Assembly: GCF_000176235.1 (NCBI RefSeq)
Contig: NZ_ACZV01000004.1
Coordinates: forward strand, 1-64,000
Reading direction: 5' to 3'
DNA length: 64,000 nt
Origin: Vibrio orientalis CIP 102891 = ATCC 33934
GTDB taxonomy: Bacteria > Pseudomonadota > Gammaproteobacteria > Enterobacterales > Vibrionaceae
A program made the position numbers and the translations under genes. Each line of letters starts with the position of its first letter. The first letter of the stretch is position 1. The notes beneath the pieces are model-generated. The model ran no database searches and was not told the DNA's origin. It saw only the letters and a program-made list of their open reading frames with translations. Positions 42,743-51,355 of this stretch are shown piece after piece.

Positions 42743-45130
42743 CTACTCGGCTTCTTGCGCCTTCTCTGGCGTTGTCTGCGGCTGAGTCACTTTAGCAATT
42801 GCCATCAGAACACGCTCTGGCGTCGCTGGTGTATCCAGTTTCGGAATGGCACCATCCGCGGCTACAGACGCAATTGCGTCTCTTAGCGCGCTCCACACTG
42901 ACATACCAAGCATGAACGGTGGCTCACCGACGGCCTTGGAGTTAAACACCGTATCTTCTGGGTTGGCACGGTTTTCCAGCAGATGGGTATGGAACTCAAT
43001 CGGCATATCGGCAATGGCCGGAATTTTGTAACTTGCCGGACCATTGGTCATTAAGCGTCCTTGTTCGTTCCATACCAGCTCTTCAGTTGTTAGCCAGCCA
43101 ACGCCTTGTAAAAAGCCGCCTTCAATTTGGCCGATATCTATCGCCGGGTTTAGTGAGGCGCCAACATCATGCAAAATATCAGCGCGCAGAATCTTGTATT
43201 CACCGGTTAAAGTATCGACGATCACTTCTGAACACGAAGCACCGTAGGCGTAGTAGTAAAACGGACGACCGCGTGCTTTCTCATGATCGTAGTAGATCTT
43301 TGGCGTACGGTAGAAGCCCGTGCTTGATAGCGATACTTGGTTGAAGTACGCCAATTGGACAAATGACTCAAAGGTCATGATCTCATCGCGGATCATTATC
43401 ATACCGTTTTTGAACACCACCTCTTCAGGCGAGACCTTGAAGTGGCTTGCGCCAAAGTCAATCAGACGCTGCTTAATCGTCAGTGCGGCGTTTTGGGCTG
43501 CCTTACCATTGAGGTCGGTGCCCGATGAGGCGGCGGTTGGCGATGTGTTCGGTACTTTGTCGGTATTGGTAGCGGTGATTTGGATACGTTCAACATCAAC
43601 TTGGAACTCCTGTGCAACGATTTGTGCCACTTTGATATTCAAGCCTTGTCCCATTTCCGTACCACCGTGATTCAAATGAATACTGCCGTCGGTGTAAATG
43701 TGTACTAGAGCACCAGCTTGGTTTAGGAAAGTCGCCGTGAATGAAATACCAAATTTTACCGGAGTAATCGCTAAACCTTTTTTCAAGATCGGGCTTTGCT
43801 TATTGAACTCAGCAATGGCTTTACGACGAGCGTGGTAGTCACTGCTTTGCTCAAGTTGTTCGGTAATCTCTGGTAAGAAGTTATCTTCAACCGTTTGGTA
43901 GTAGTGAGTGACATTACGTCCTTCACCACCGTAGTAATTCGCTTTACGTACTTCGAGTGGGTCTTTACCCAGATAGAGCGCAATCTCATCCATGATGTGT
44001 TCAATGGTCATCATGCCTTGCGGGCCACCAAAACCACGGTAAGCGGTATTCGATGCCGTGTTGGTCTTACAGCGGTGGCCAGTGACAGTGGCATCACCTA
44101 GGTAATAGGCGTTGTCTGAGTGGAACATCGCACGGTCAACAATCGAACTTGATAAATCTGGTGAGTAACCACAGTTACCTGCAACAATGATCTCAGAGCC
44201 TTGAATCACACCATCATCATCAAAACCAATTTTGTATTGGTTGTAGAATGGGTGGCGTTTGCCCGTCATGGTCATATCTTCTGCGCGCGGTAGGCGCATT
44301 TTCGTTGGACGCTTAGTGAGATGAGCAATCACGGCCGCCATACACGCTGGCGCAGCGGCTTGGGTCTCTTTACCACCAAAACCACCACCCATACGGCGCA
44401 TATCAATCACCACTTTGTGCATAGGTACACCAAGCACTTCAGCAACCAGTTTTTGCACTTCGGTTGGGTTTTGCGTTGAGGTGTAAACGATCATCCCGCC
44501 ATCTTCTGTTGGCATCACACTGCTGACTTGGGTTTCAAGGTAGAAGTGCTCTTGACCGCCGATATCAATATCGCCCTCAATCACGTGTTTTGCGTTAGCA
44601 ATAGCCGCTGCTGAGTCACCACGTTTTTGCTGGTGGCTTTCTGTCACGAAGAGCTCTTTTTTCAGTGCTTCTTTAACATCAAGAACTGGTGGCAGCGCTT
44701 CATATTCAATGATGGCAGCTTGCGCCGCTTTGCGTGCTGTTTCCATATCATCTGCCGCGACGGCAATGATAGGTTGGCCGTAGTATTGAACCAAACCATC
44801 GGCGAGTAGAGGATCGCCAGGTAAGATCGCACCGATATCGAGTTGACCTGGTACATCTTCATGGGTAATCGCAATGGCTACCCTTTCGAACTCATAACAT
44901 GGTGACACGTCAATCTTAGTGATTTTTGCGTGGGCATGAGTACTGGTGCGTGCATAGACATGGAGTTGATTTGGGAACTCTAAGCGGTCATCGATATAGA
45001 CTGCTTCACCAGTTACCTGTTTTGGGGCGCTGTCGTGTTTTACGCTTTTACCAACGCCAGTTTTAAGATCCTGCTTTACGATGGCGACCATCTCATCATG
45101 AGATAGGGTCTGATGGTGTGCGTTAGACAT
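42743..45130 (-). CDS. xdhB: Xanthine dehydrogenase molybdenum-binding subunit
   Basis: 795 residues. Molybdopterin-contacting motifs GGGFGGKE, RGFGGPQGM, and GGTEMGQGL are all present, and the catalytic Glu is in VGEPPFMLG near the C-terminus. It hydroxylates hypoxanthine and xanthine to urate and passes electrons to XdhA. Its start overlaps the xdhA stop by eight bases, so the two subunits are coupled. Confidence 0.96.
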   Translation of the reverse strand: MSNAHHQTLSHDEMVAIVKQDLKTGVGKSVKHDSAPKQVTGEAVYIDDRLEFPNQLHVYARTSTHAHAKITKIDVSPCYEFERVAIAITHEDVPGQLDIGAILPGDPLLADGLVQYYGQPIIAVAADDMETARKAAQAAIIEYEALPPVLDVKEALKKELFVTESHQQKRGDSAAAIANAKHVIEGDIDIGGQEHFYLETQVSSVMPTEDGGMIVYTSTQNPTEVQKLVAEVLGVPMHKVVIDMRRMGGGFGGKETQAAAPACMAAVIAHLTKRPTKMRLPRAEDMTMTGKRHPFYNQYKIGFDDDGVIQGSEIIVAGNCGYSPDLSSSIVDRAMFHSDNAYYLGDATVTGHRCKTNTASNTAYRGFGGPQGMMTIEHIMDEIALYLGKDPLEVRKANYYGGEGRNVTHYYQTVEDNFLPEITEQLEQSSDYHARRKAIAEFNKQSPILKKGLAITPVKFGISFTATFLNQAGALVHIYTDGSIHLNHGGTEMGQGLNIKVAQIVAQEFQVDVERIQITATNTDKVPNTSPTAASSGTDLNGKAAQNAALTIKQRLIDFGASHFKVSPEEVVFKNGMIMIRDEIMTFESFVQLAYFNQVSLSSTGFYRTPKIYYDHEKARGRPFYYYAYGASCSEVIVDTLTGEYKILRADILHDVGASLNPAIDIGQIEGGFLQGVGWLTTEELVWNEQGRLMTNGPASYKIPAIADMPIEFHTHLLENRANPEDTVFNSKAVGEPPFMLGMSVWSALRDAIASVAADGAIPKLDTPATPERVLMAIAKVTQPQTTPEKAQEAE

Positions 45131-46568
45131 AAGACGTTACCCTTGTTTCAATCTGGTTATTCTGATGGTTCTGTTCGATGTAGAAGCGACGTAGCATGTT
45201 GGCAGCTGTCATCGAGCGATACTCTTTGCTAGCGCGAAAATCTGATAGTGGCTCGAAGTCGTTATGGATTTCTTTCATCGCTTCATCGATGTTGGCTTGA
45301 TTCCACTCTTTGCCAAGGAGGACATTCTCACAGCGAGTTGCTCGTTTTGGTGTTGCCGCCATACCACCAAAGGCAATGCGGGCACTGACGACTTTGTTCT
45401 CTTCAATTTGGATGTTGAAAGCGCCACAAACTGCAGAGATATCATCATCTAGGCGTTTAGAGAGTTTGTAAGCTTTGAAGGTCTCACTTGATTTCGGTTT
45501 CGGGATGATCACTTGCTCGATAAACTCGCTCTCTTGTTGAGCGGTGACTTTGTAGCTGATGAAGTAGTCTTCGATTGGCATAACACGTGATTGTTTGCCA
45601 CGGCGTAGTTTCACTTGAGCATTCAGTGCAATTAGAAGCGGTGGCGCATCACCGATAGGCGAAGCGTTACCAATATTACCGCCTAGCGTACCTTGGTTAC
45701 GTACTTGTAGTGAAGCAAAGCGATGCAGCAACTCGCCAAAATCAGCGTAGTGATTCGTCAGAAGTTTGTACGCATCACTAATGGCAACGTTGGCACCAAT
45801 ATGAAGCGCATCTTCACTCTCTTCACACACTTTCATGTCTTCAACTTGAGTGACGTTGATCAGTGTTTCGATTTCGCGATGGAACTGGGTGACTTCCAGC
45901 GCTAAATCTGTGCCACCTGCGACTAGTTTTGCGTTTGGATTGGCACTATAGATGTCAGCCAGCTCTTCAATACTACGCGGTAAGTATGCTGTTAGGTTAC
46001 CTAGAGTTAAGCTTGCAGGTTGCTCTTGAAGCGTAAGCAGTCTTGCAACTGTTTTCTTTTCTAGCTCAACAAACTGATCCATAAGAGGTTCGTTTGACAT
46101 CAGGGATAAAGCCGCATCAACAATCGGGCGATAGCCTGTACAGCGACATAGGTTACCGGCAAGAGACTCCATTACATCTTCCTTGTTTGCCGCTGGTTTG
46201 TTCTTGCTTAGGGCGAACATCGACATAATGAAACCTGGTGTACAGTAGCCACATTGAGAACCGTGGAAATCGACCATTGCCTGCTGGGTAGGGTGCAGTT
46301 TGTCTTTATTTTGTAGATCTTCCACCGTAATAAGCTGTTTGCCATGAAGGCTAGAGACGAACGTTAAACAAGAGTTCACCGAGCGGTATTGAAGCTTTCC
46401 ATCGTTCACTTCACCAAGTACCACGGTACAGGCTCCACAGTCACCTGAGCCGCAGCCTTCTTTTGTTCCTGTCTTTTGTACTTGTGTTCTCAGGTATTGA
46501 AGTACTGTCATGTTTGGTGACAGTTCACTCTCTTGTCTGAGTTCTTGATTGAGTAGGAAAGTAATCAA
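45123..46568 (-). CDS. xdhA: Xanthine dehydrogenase FeS/FAD subunit
   Basis: 481 residues fusing the two-[2Fe-2S] domain and the FAD domain, as in Rhodobacter-type XdhA. The plant-type cluster is GCGSGDCGACTV (about 41-52) and the second is CGYCTPGF with CRCTGYRPI. The FAD region shows AGGTDLALEV and GGNIGNASPIGD. It moves electrons from XdhB to NAD+. The promoter upstream contains a GntR-type palindrome (46807-46816) and two tandem TGACCT palindromes. Confidence 0.96.
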   Translation of the reverse strand: MITFLLNQELRQESELSPNMTVLQYLRTQVQKTGTKEGCGSGDCGACTVVLGEVNDGKLQYRSVNSCLTFVSSLHGKQLITVEDLQNKDKLHPTQQAMVDFHGSQCGYCTPGFIMSMFALSKNKPAANKEDVMESLAGNLCRCTGYRPIVDAALSLMSNEPLMDQFVELEKKTVARLLTLQEQPASLTLGNLTAYLPRSIEELADIYSANPNAKLVAGGTDLALEVTQFHREIETLINVTQVEDMKVCEESEDALHIGANVAISDAYKLLTNHYADFGELLHRFASLQVRNQGTLGGNIGNASPIGDAPPLLIALNAQVKLRRGKQSRVMPIEDYFISYKVTAQQESEFIEQVIIPKPKSSETFKAYKLSKRLDDDISAVCGAFNIQIEENKVVSARIAFGGMAATPKRATRCENVLLGKEWNQANIDEAMKEIHNDFEPLSDFRASKEYRSMTAANMLRRFYIEQNHQNNQIETRVTSYV

Positions 46569-46614
46569 GAGACCTCCTTGTGTGTTGACACTATATGTTC
46601 CAATGTGATTTTTC

Positions 46615-46657
46615 TGACCTTTAGGTCAATAATTGGCTAATTTGACCTGAAGGTCAA
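46615..46657. promoter_or_regulatory. Two tandem TGACCT-N2-AGGTCA palindromes in the xdhA promoter
   Basis: TGACCTTTAGGTCA (46615-46628) and TTGACCTGAAGGTCAA (46642-46657) share arms of six or seven bases and their centres are 28 bases apart, nearly three DNA turns. They lie 47-89 bases before the xdhA ATG. No second occurrence was found in the window, so the regulator is unknown. Confidence 0.6.
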
Positions 46658-46806
46658 CTTTAATTTCACAAAAATGCAACATGAAAATGGTCTGTTTAGA
46701 GGTGTATATAATCGAGGTGTATTCGTAACTGTATGTATTTTAACGGTTTGGTTTAATCTTTGAGTTAAAAATCTCTATGTAAAGATTTTTAATATTGTAC
46801 TTTATT

Positions 46807-46816
46807 TTGTGTACAA
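46807..46816. promoter_or_regulatory. Predicted GntR operator upstream of xdhA
   Basis: TTGTGTACAA differs from TTGTATACAA at one position. It lies 239 bases before xdhA and just after the GntR terminator, so it could serve an upstream promoter. Confidence 0.55.
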
Positions 46817-46832
46817 TTTGGGTGGGAGACAG

Positions 46833-46858
46833 AAAAAAGCCCAGCAAGTGGCTGGGCT
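46833..46858 (-). terminator. Terminator of the GntR gene
   Basis: Minus strand: AGCCCAGC (46858-46851) pairs with GCTGGGCT (46845-46838) around five bases, followed by six U. It ends the GntR transcript 25 bases after its stop and before the xdhA promoter. Confidence 0.9.
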
Positions 46859-46882
46859 TAGAATGTTGCGTATAGCTAAAAG

Positions 46883-47623
46883 CTATCGATTATTAAGAAT
46901 CTCTGAAAATACGACATGTAGGTCGTTAGATGCCGCGTTACTATCGAGATTGAGCTTAGAGCGGATATGATCTAAGTGCTCTTGCATCATATTGACTGCG
47001 CGAGTTGTATCACCAGACTCGATCGCATCAAGTAAGTTCGAGTGCTCGTCAAGTGAACAGTTGGCGTGGTTACCTGTTTCGTACTGAGCAATCAAAAGCG
47101 AGGTTTGAGAAACAAGGCTACGCTGGAATGCGAGCAACGGCGCATTGTTTGCCATCTCGGCAAGTTTAATATGAAACTCACCAGATAAGCGCAGTCCTTT
47201 CCCATAATCGTCGTTATCGAACGCTTGGTTTTCTTTTTCTACCAGACGGCGGCACTCTTCAATCTTAGCGGACGTTGCATGCTCAACAGCGAGCTCAGTG
47301 ATTGCCAACTCCATCACTTCACGCGCTTTAATGATTTGCTTCGCTTCTTCCTTAGTCGGTGCAGCAACCATTGCGCCTCGATTAGGGCGAATACTCACAA
47401 CTTGCTCCATAGAAAGGCGTAGCAGGGCACGTCGGATAATCGTGCGGCTGACATTAAAGATTTCGGCTAAGGCTTCTTCATTAAGCTTGGTTGCTGGTGG
47501 TAAGCGCTGTTCAAGAATTGCATCGAAGATGTGGCAATAGACAACGTCATCTTGTGTTTGACCAGCGACTTTTGTCTTTATGTTTTTAGCCACAGAATTT
47601 TTTAGATTAGCCATAGGCGGCAT
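46883..47623 (-). CDS. GntR-family regulator, FCD type, probable purine-catabolism regulator
   Basis: 246 residues. N-terminal winged helix with PPATKLNEEALAEIFNVSRT (about 37-57) and RRALLRLSMEQVVSIRPNRG, then an all-helical FCD effector domain (AREVMELAITELAVEHA; GEFHIKLAEMANNAPLL). It is next to xdhABC-guaD, and TTGTATACAT lies in its own promoter while matching palindromes precede xdhA, hiuH and puuE. It resembles the HpxS-type regulators of purine genes (recalled). The effector may be urate, xanthine or allantoin. Start at ATG 47623 with GAGAG five bases upstream; a second in-frame ATG is at 47614. Confidence 0.9.
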   Translation of the reverse strand: MPPMANLKNSVAKNIKTKVAGQTQDDVVYCHIFDAILEQRLPPATKLNEEALAEIFNVSRTIIRRALLRLSMEQVVSIRPNRGAMVAAPTKEEAKQIIKAREVMELAITELAVEHATSAKIEECRRLVEKENQAFDNDDYGKGLRLSGEFHIKLAEMANNAPLLAFQRSLVSQTSLLIAQYETGNHANCSLDEHSNLLDAIESGDTTRAVNMMQEHLDHIRSKLNLDSNAASNDLHVVFSEILNNR

Positions 47624-47670
47624 TCACTCTCAAACCATTTATTTCCCTAATAAAACAATCATACTTTACT

Positions 47671-47680
47671 TTGTATACAT
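47671..47680. promoter_or_regulatory. Predicted GntR operator for autoregulation
   Basis: TTGTATACAT, one mismatch from TTGTATACAA, lies 48 bases before the GntR start codon. Confidence 0.6.
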
Positions 47681-47770
47681 GTGGCTAGCGTTGGACGGTT
47701 TTTGCGATTGCACATTTATTAAAGGAGAGAAAGAAAAGTAACGCATTGTTAACATTTGTGCGGAAGGAAT

Positions 47771-47798
47771 AAAAAAGCCGCCAATAGTCGGCGGCTTT
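47771..47798 (-). terminator. Terminator of the chemoreceptor gene
   Basis: Minus strand: AAAGCCGCC (47798-47790) pairs with GGCGGCTTT (47782-47774), loop of seven, followed by U residues. Confidence 0.9.
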
Positions 47799-47812
47799 GC
47801 GGATAACGCGAT

Positions 47813-49474
47813 TTAAACCGTAAATCGGTCAACTAAGTCGTACAACTCATTTGCTCTATGATTCAGTGATTGGCTACCAGTACGGTTTTCGTTGGCCAGC
47901 TCAGCTGATTGAGAACTTTGATCTGAAATCACGACGATACGTTGCGAGATCTCTTGCCCGACTAGGCTTTGTTCTTCGGTGGCAGTTGCGATAAGAGAGT
48001 TCATATCCATGATGGTGCCAATCGAGTCTTGGATCTGAACCAGTGCTTGTGCAGCGGCTTTGGCTTCTTCAACGGTGCTTTCCCCGCGTTTTTGACTGGA
48101 ATCCATGGCTTTCACCGCGTCGTCAGAGGCAGCTTTGAGTTGCTCAATCATCTGGTGGATTTCGCCAGTACTATCTTGCGTACGACTTGCAAGTTTGCGC
48201 ACTTCATCCGCTACGACGGCAAAGCCCCGACCTTGTTCACCTGCACGGGCTGCTTCAATCGCTGCGTTGAGTGCCAGTAGGTTGGTTTGCTCTGCAATAT
48301 CTTGAATCACGGCAAGAGAAGAAGAGATGTTCTGAACGTCACCTTCAAGGCGAGAGATAACACTGTTCGCTTTTGACACTTCTTCTGCCAGTGCTTCGAC
48401 GGACTGAACTGAAGAATTGACAATGTCTTGCGCTTCTTTCGCGTTGTCATCCGCTTCTTTTGCCGAGTGAGCCGCTTGGCTGGCATTGTTGGATATCTCG
48501 CCAGCTGTGGTGGTCATTTCTGTCATTGCCGTAGCGACTTGTTCAGTTTCTTCACGTTGACCGGATGCGAGCTCATCAACCTTAGCAGCTCGCGACGACA
48601 TGTTATTGGTTTCATCTACAACTTGCTGTCCGACATCAGTCACGCTGCGGATAATGTCTTGTAAGCTGGCAACAAAGGCATTGAAGTTTTTACTCAGTCT
48701 CGAAAACTCAGGTGCTTTAAAATCTTCCATTCTCGCCGTTAGGTCAGCATCACCGCTGGCAAATGAACTAATAGAGTCGTCAAATAACTCTATCGGTTTC
48801 ATAATGGTGCGATTTACGGCCACTGCGAAAATAGCCACGATGACGGCGATCACTAAGCAGAAAACGATAATCGCTGAAAGGGTAGTTTGTAGAGCGCTTG
48901 TGGTTGCTTCATCCATTTCATTAATAATGGCGTCAATATCATCGGTATAAAAACCGGTCCCAAGCATCAAGTCCCATTCTGGAATAAAAATAGAGTAACT
49001 GAGTTTCGGCAACGCTTGTGTCTCTCCCGGTTTTGGGAAGTAGTAAGTCGTGAACTCGCCCGTTTTGGCGTTACGTATTAAATCCTGAATTAAGTAGTTG
49101 CCATGTTTATCTTGCAGGTTCCAGTAATTTTCCCCAATCCCTTTTTCACTTTTACCTTGTACACGACGCACCCCTTTCGAATCATAACCAAATACATAGC
49201 CCGATGAACCGTATTCCAGTGTCTTTAGGGTTGGGTACGCTTCCTCTAGGGTTGCACCTTTATCAAGGAAAGGTTGAATGGCTGACTTCGCCATTTGAAG
49301 GTAGTTCCTAAGCTCTGCCTTCTTCATGTTTATCATGTTGGTGTGGGTGATTTTAATTTGCTGTTCGTTTAGCTCAGTTGTCTTTATGTAGGTGAAACTA
49401 AGCATACCCAGAGCAATGACTAGCAGCGGAACCAGTGCCAAAATATAAAGGCGACTGCGAATTGTAAGACTCAT
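47813..49474 (-). CDS. Methyl-accepting chemotaxis protein with single-Cache sensor
   Basis: 553 residues from the ATG at 49474 (AGGA about eight bases upstream); the ORF is open to 49522. A membrane segment at about 9-29, a periplasmic sCache_2 domain with [20 protein letters not shown] and [12 protein letters not shown], a second segment at about 190-212, HAMP, then the coil with [20 protein letters not shown] at the tip. sCache_2 chemoreceptors sense small organic acids. The neighbours do not suggest a ligand. Confidence 0.95.
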   Translation of the reverse strand: MSLTIRSRLYILALVPLLVIALGMLSFTYIKTTELNEQQIKITHTNMINMKKAELRNYLQMAKSAIQPFLDKGATLEEAYPTLKTLEYGSSGYVFGYDSKGVRRVQGKSEKGIGENYWNLQDKHGNYLIQDLIRNAKTGEFTTYYFPKPGETQALPKLSYSIFIPEWDLMLGTGFYTDDIDAIINEMDEATTSALQTTLSAIIVFCLVIAVIVAIFAVAVNRTIMKPIELFDDSISSFASGDADLTARMEDFKAPEFSRLSKNFNAFVASLQDIIRSVTDVGQQVVDETNNMSSRAAKVDELASGQREETEQVATAMTEMTTTAGEISNNASQAAHSAKEADDNAKEAQDIVNSSVQSVEALAEEVSKANSVISRLEGDVQNISSSLAVIQDIAEQTNLLALNAAIEAARAGEQGRGFAVVADEVRKLASRTQDSTGEIHQMIEQLKAASDDAVKAMDSSQKRGESTVEEAKAAAQALVQIQDSIGTIMDMNSLIATATEEQSLVGQEISQRIVVISDQSSQSAELANENRTGSQSLNHRANELYDLVDRFTV

Positions 49475-49669
49475 ACAAGCATCCTGTCTTTGTAATTGAG
49501 ACTTCAGCACCAAAAGCAGCAATTTCGGCCTTGGGGCTGAGCCTAGTTATCGGATTATGATTTTATAGTTAAAAAGTTACTTTATAAGATTAGCCAAATT
49601 ATTCAGTTAGGACTGTGAATCTTGATAGGTTTATCAGTCTTACTTATTAGACATTAGTACTAGCTTGAT

Positions 49670-50449
49670 TCAATTGTGCTTTTTTGGCTTACTTGTCGTT
49701 TTCAAATAAACGTGCCAGTTCTCTGATATGTGTTGATACTGGAACACACAAAAATCTTTGCGCTCGGTAAGGTAGTCATTTTCCACTTCATCAAGTAAGT
49801 TTGTATGTTGCTCTGGGTTACTGCCGTAGACTAAACAAAGAGTAGAGAAGTACCGTTGTAAGTCGAAGCTATGTTCATCAATGTACTCACCAAAATCGTA
49901 GTAATCGGGTCTATCTTCAGATTCAAAAGCAAACATATCGGCCGCGCTAACCGCTGTATCGTCACCGTTTTCTACGTACTCAATCATTAATACCGCAGCA
50001 AAGTTATCAACTGCGTCTTCTTCTTTACCTAATATCGGTATGTTTTGGTCAGCAATAAAAGCATGTCCAGCTTCATGTAATAGGGTGTGAAGCACCGTAT
50101 CAATTGCCCCTGATTGGGCTGGCTTGCCATACTTTTCCTGATACTCGTTTTTTATGAAGTAGTTAAGCGCTTCGTCATAGAATGAGTAAGGCATTTGAAC
50201 GACATGTTTCTCAGGGTCGTAAAGCGGTCCATCTTCACTGCCATATTCAATAGTTAACGTTTTATTGAATGGGAACAGGTGGTCTGATAAATCCACTACG
50301 GTTTCATTTACGCCACTTTGTTGAATTGCTTGTTGGGCTTGAATTTCGATTTTGTCGCTCGGTACGAGGTAACGGATTTGAATATTGTCTGAGGCAAATG
50401 CCAGGCTAGGGATAAGAAACAAGATGTTAAGCAGTAGGCGAAGAGGCAT
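49670..50449 (-). CDS. DUF4344-type putative metallopeptidase
   Basis: 259 residues with signal peptide of about 18 residues (ending AFA). The zinc-binding HEAGH motif of gluzincin-like peptidases is in LHEAGHAFI (about 120) and is followed by DNFAAVLMI, as in the DUF4344 putative metallopeptidases (name recalled, not verified). It is predicted to be periplasmic or secreted, with no known substrate. The gene stands alone between a chemoreceptor and an acetyltransferase. Confidence 0.82.
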   Translation of the reverse strand: MPLRLLLNILFLIPSLAFASDNIQIRYLVPSDKIEIQAQQAIQQSGVNETVVDLSDHLFPFNKTLTIEYGSEDGPLYDPEKHVVQMPYSFYDEALNYFIKNEYQEKYGKPAQSGAIDTVLHTLLHEAGHAFIADQNIPILGKEEDAVDNFAAVLMIEYVENGDDTAVSAADMFAFESEDRPDYYDFGEYIDEHSFDLQRYFSTLCLVYGSNPEQHTNLLDEVENDYLTERKDFCVFQYQHISENWHVYLKTTSKPKKHN

Positions 50450-50620
50450 AGATGTTCCTTATAGAATTGCTTTTATAAATGGACTAACACAATACTGACA
50501 CAAAAAATGTACTGCTGCTTACCCTATGCCTAGTCATTAGGAGTCTACAATGAAAACCATACCGCTATTAAAGCAACCAAGAGTCCAGTGAGCGTTGTTT
50601 AGCTTGAACGTCTAAACTGC

Positions 50621-50641
50621 GCCACGAAATCGTTCCGTGGC
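50621..50641 (+). other. Small hairpin in the acetyltransferase leader
   Basis: GCCACG (50621-50626) pairs with CGTGGC (50636-50641), loop of nine. It ends 27 bases before the ATG of the acetyltransferase gene. There is no integron attC character. Confidence 0.4.
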
Positions 50642-50667
50642 AATACTATTTATTATCGGAGTTTGTC

Positions 50668-51306
50668 ATGACACAAAAACATTGGTCTAAATTTCAACTG
50701 CTGCATCAAGTTGTCAGCAATAAAAACATTCATATTAAAGGTCAGCATAGCTACTACAGTGATTGCTGGGATAATGGCTTTGAAGAGTCGGTGGTGCGCT
50801 ACCTGCATGGTGACGAAGTCAGTCGCCACTGGGAACCTCGCTGGGAGATCGATCAGCTATACATTGGCGATTACGTTTGCATTGCTGCTGAAGCCGTTAT
50901 CTTAATGGGCGGCAATCATAATCATAGAACGGATTGGTTCTGTCTATATCCTTTCTTAGATGATGTGGAGCGCTCTTATCAAAGTAAAGGTGACACCGTT
51001 ATTCATGATGGCGTATGGATTGGGATGCGCGCGATGATCATGCCGGGTGTGACTATCGGTGAAGGTGCGGTAGTCGCCGCTAATAGTGTCGTTACGAAAG
51101 ATGTTGAACCTTATGCGATTGTTGGTGGAAATCCGGCAAAGTTCATCAAGCATCGCTTTGAAGTTACTCAGGTAGAAAAGTTGTTGTCGATGAAGGTGTA
51201 TGACTGGCCTGAAAAGAAATTTAATGCTTTGAGAGAGCACTTGTCTCAATCGAACTTTAATCAGCTAGAGCAAGCCGTCGCAGAGTATGACTCTAGGCTA
51301 AGTTAA
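50668..51306 (+). CDS. Hexapeptide-repeat acetyltransferase, CatB/Vat (xenobiotic) type
   Basis: 212 residues. The left-handed beta-helix repeats and the family signature GNHNHRTDWFCLYPF with the catalytic His, and DGVWIGMRAMIMPGVTIGEGAV with YAIVGGNPAKFIKHRF, are typical of CatB chloramphenicol and Vat streptogramin acetyltransferases. It transfers acetyl from acetyl-CoA to a hydroxyl group; native function in vibrios is unclear. There is a short AGTTTGTC leader and a weak GGAG (in TCGGAG) for initiation. Confidence 0.88.
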   Translation: MTQKHWSKFQLLHQVVSNKNIHIKGQHSYYSDCWDNGFEESVVRYLHGDEVSRHWEPRWEIDQLYIGDYVCIAAEAVILMGGNHNHRTDWFCLYPFLDDVERSYQSKGDTVIHDGVWIGMRAMIMPGVTIGEGAVVAANSVVTKDVEPYAIVGGNPAKFIKHRFEVTQVEKLLSMKVYDWPEKKFNALREHLSQSNFNQLEQAVAEYDSRLS

Positions 51307-51318
51307 GTTATCGAACAT

Positions 51319-51347
51319 AAAAAAAGCGCCGCAATGGCGCTTTTTTT
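51319..51347. terminator. Bidirectional terminator
   Basis: AAAAAGCGCC (51321-51330) pairs with GGCGCTTTTT (51336-51345), loop GCAAT, flanked by A and T runs. It serves both convergent genes. Confidence 0.9.
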
Positions 51348-51355
51348 GTATCGGT

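Larger units (their letters stand above)
46569..46832. promoter_or_regulatory. xdhA promoter region
   Basis: No gene. It holds the two TGACCT palindromes (46615-46657) and the GntR-type site TTGTGTACAA (46807-46816), and is otherwise AT-rich. Confidence 0.6.

Noticed and set aside
50450..50667. Integron attC/VCR-like site before the CatB-like gene
   Set aside because: The repeat there is a short stem, with none of the conserved core sites or imperfect long palindromes of Vibrio cassettes.
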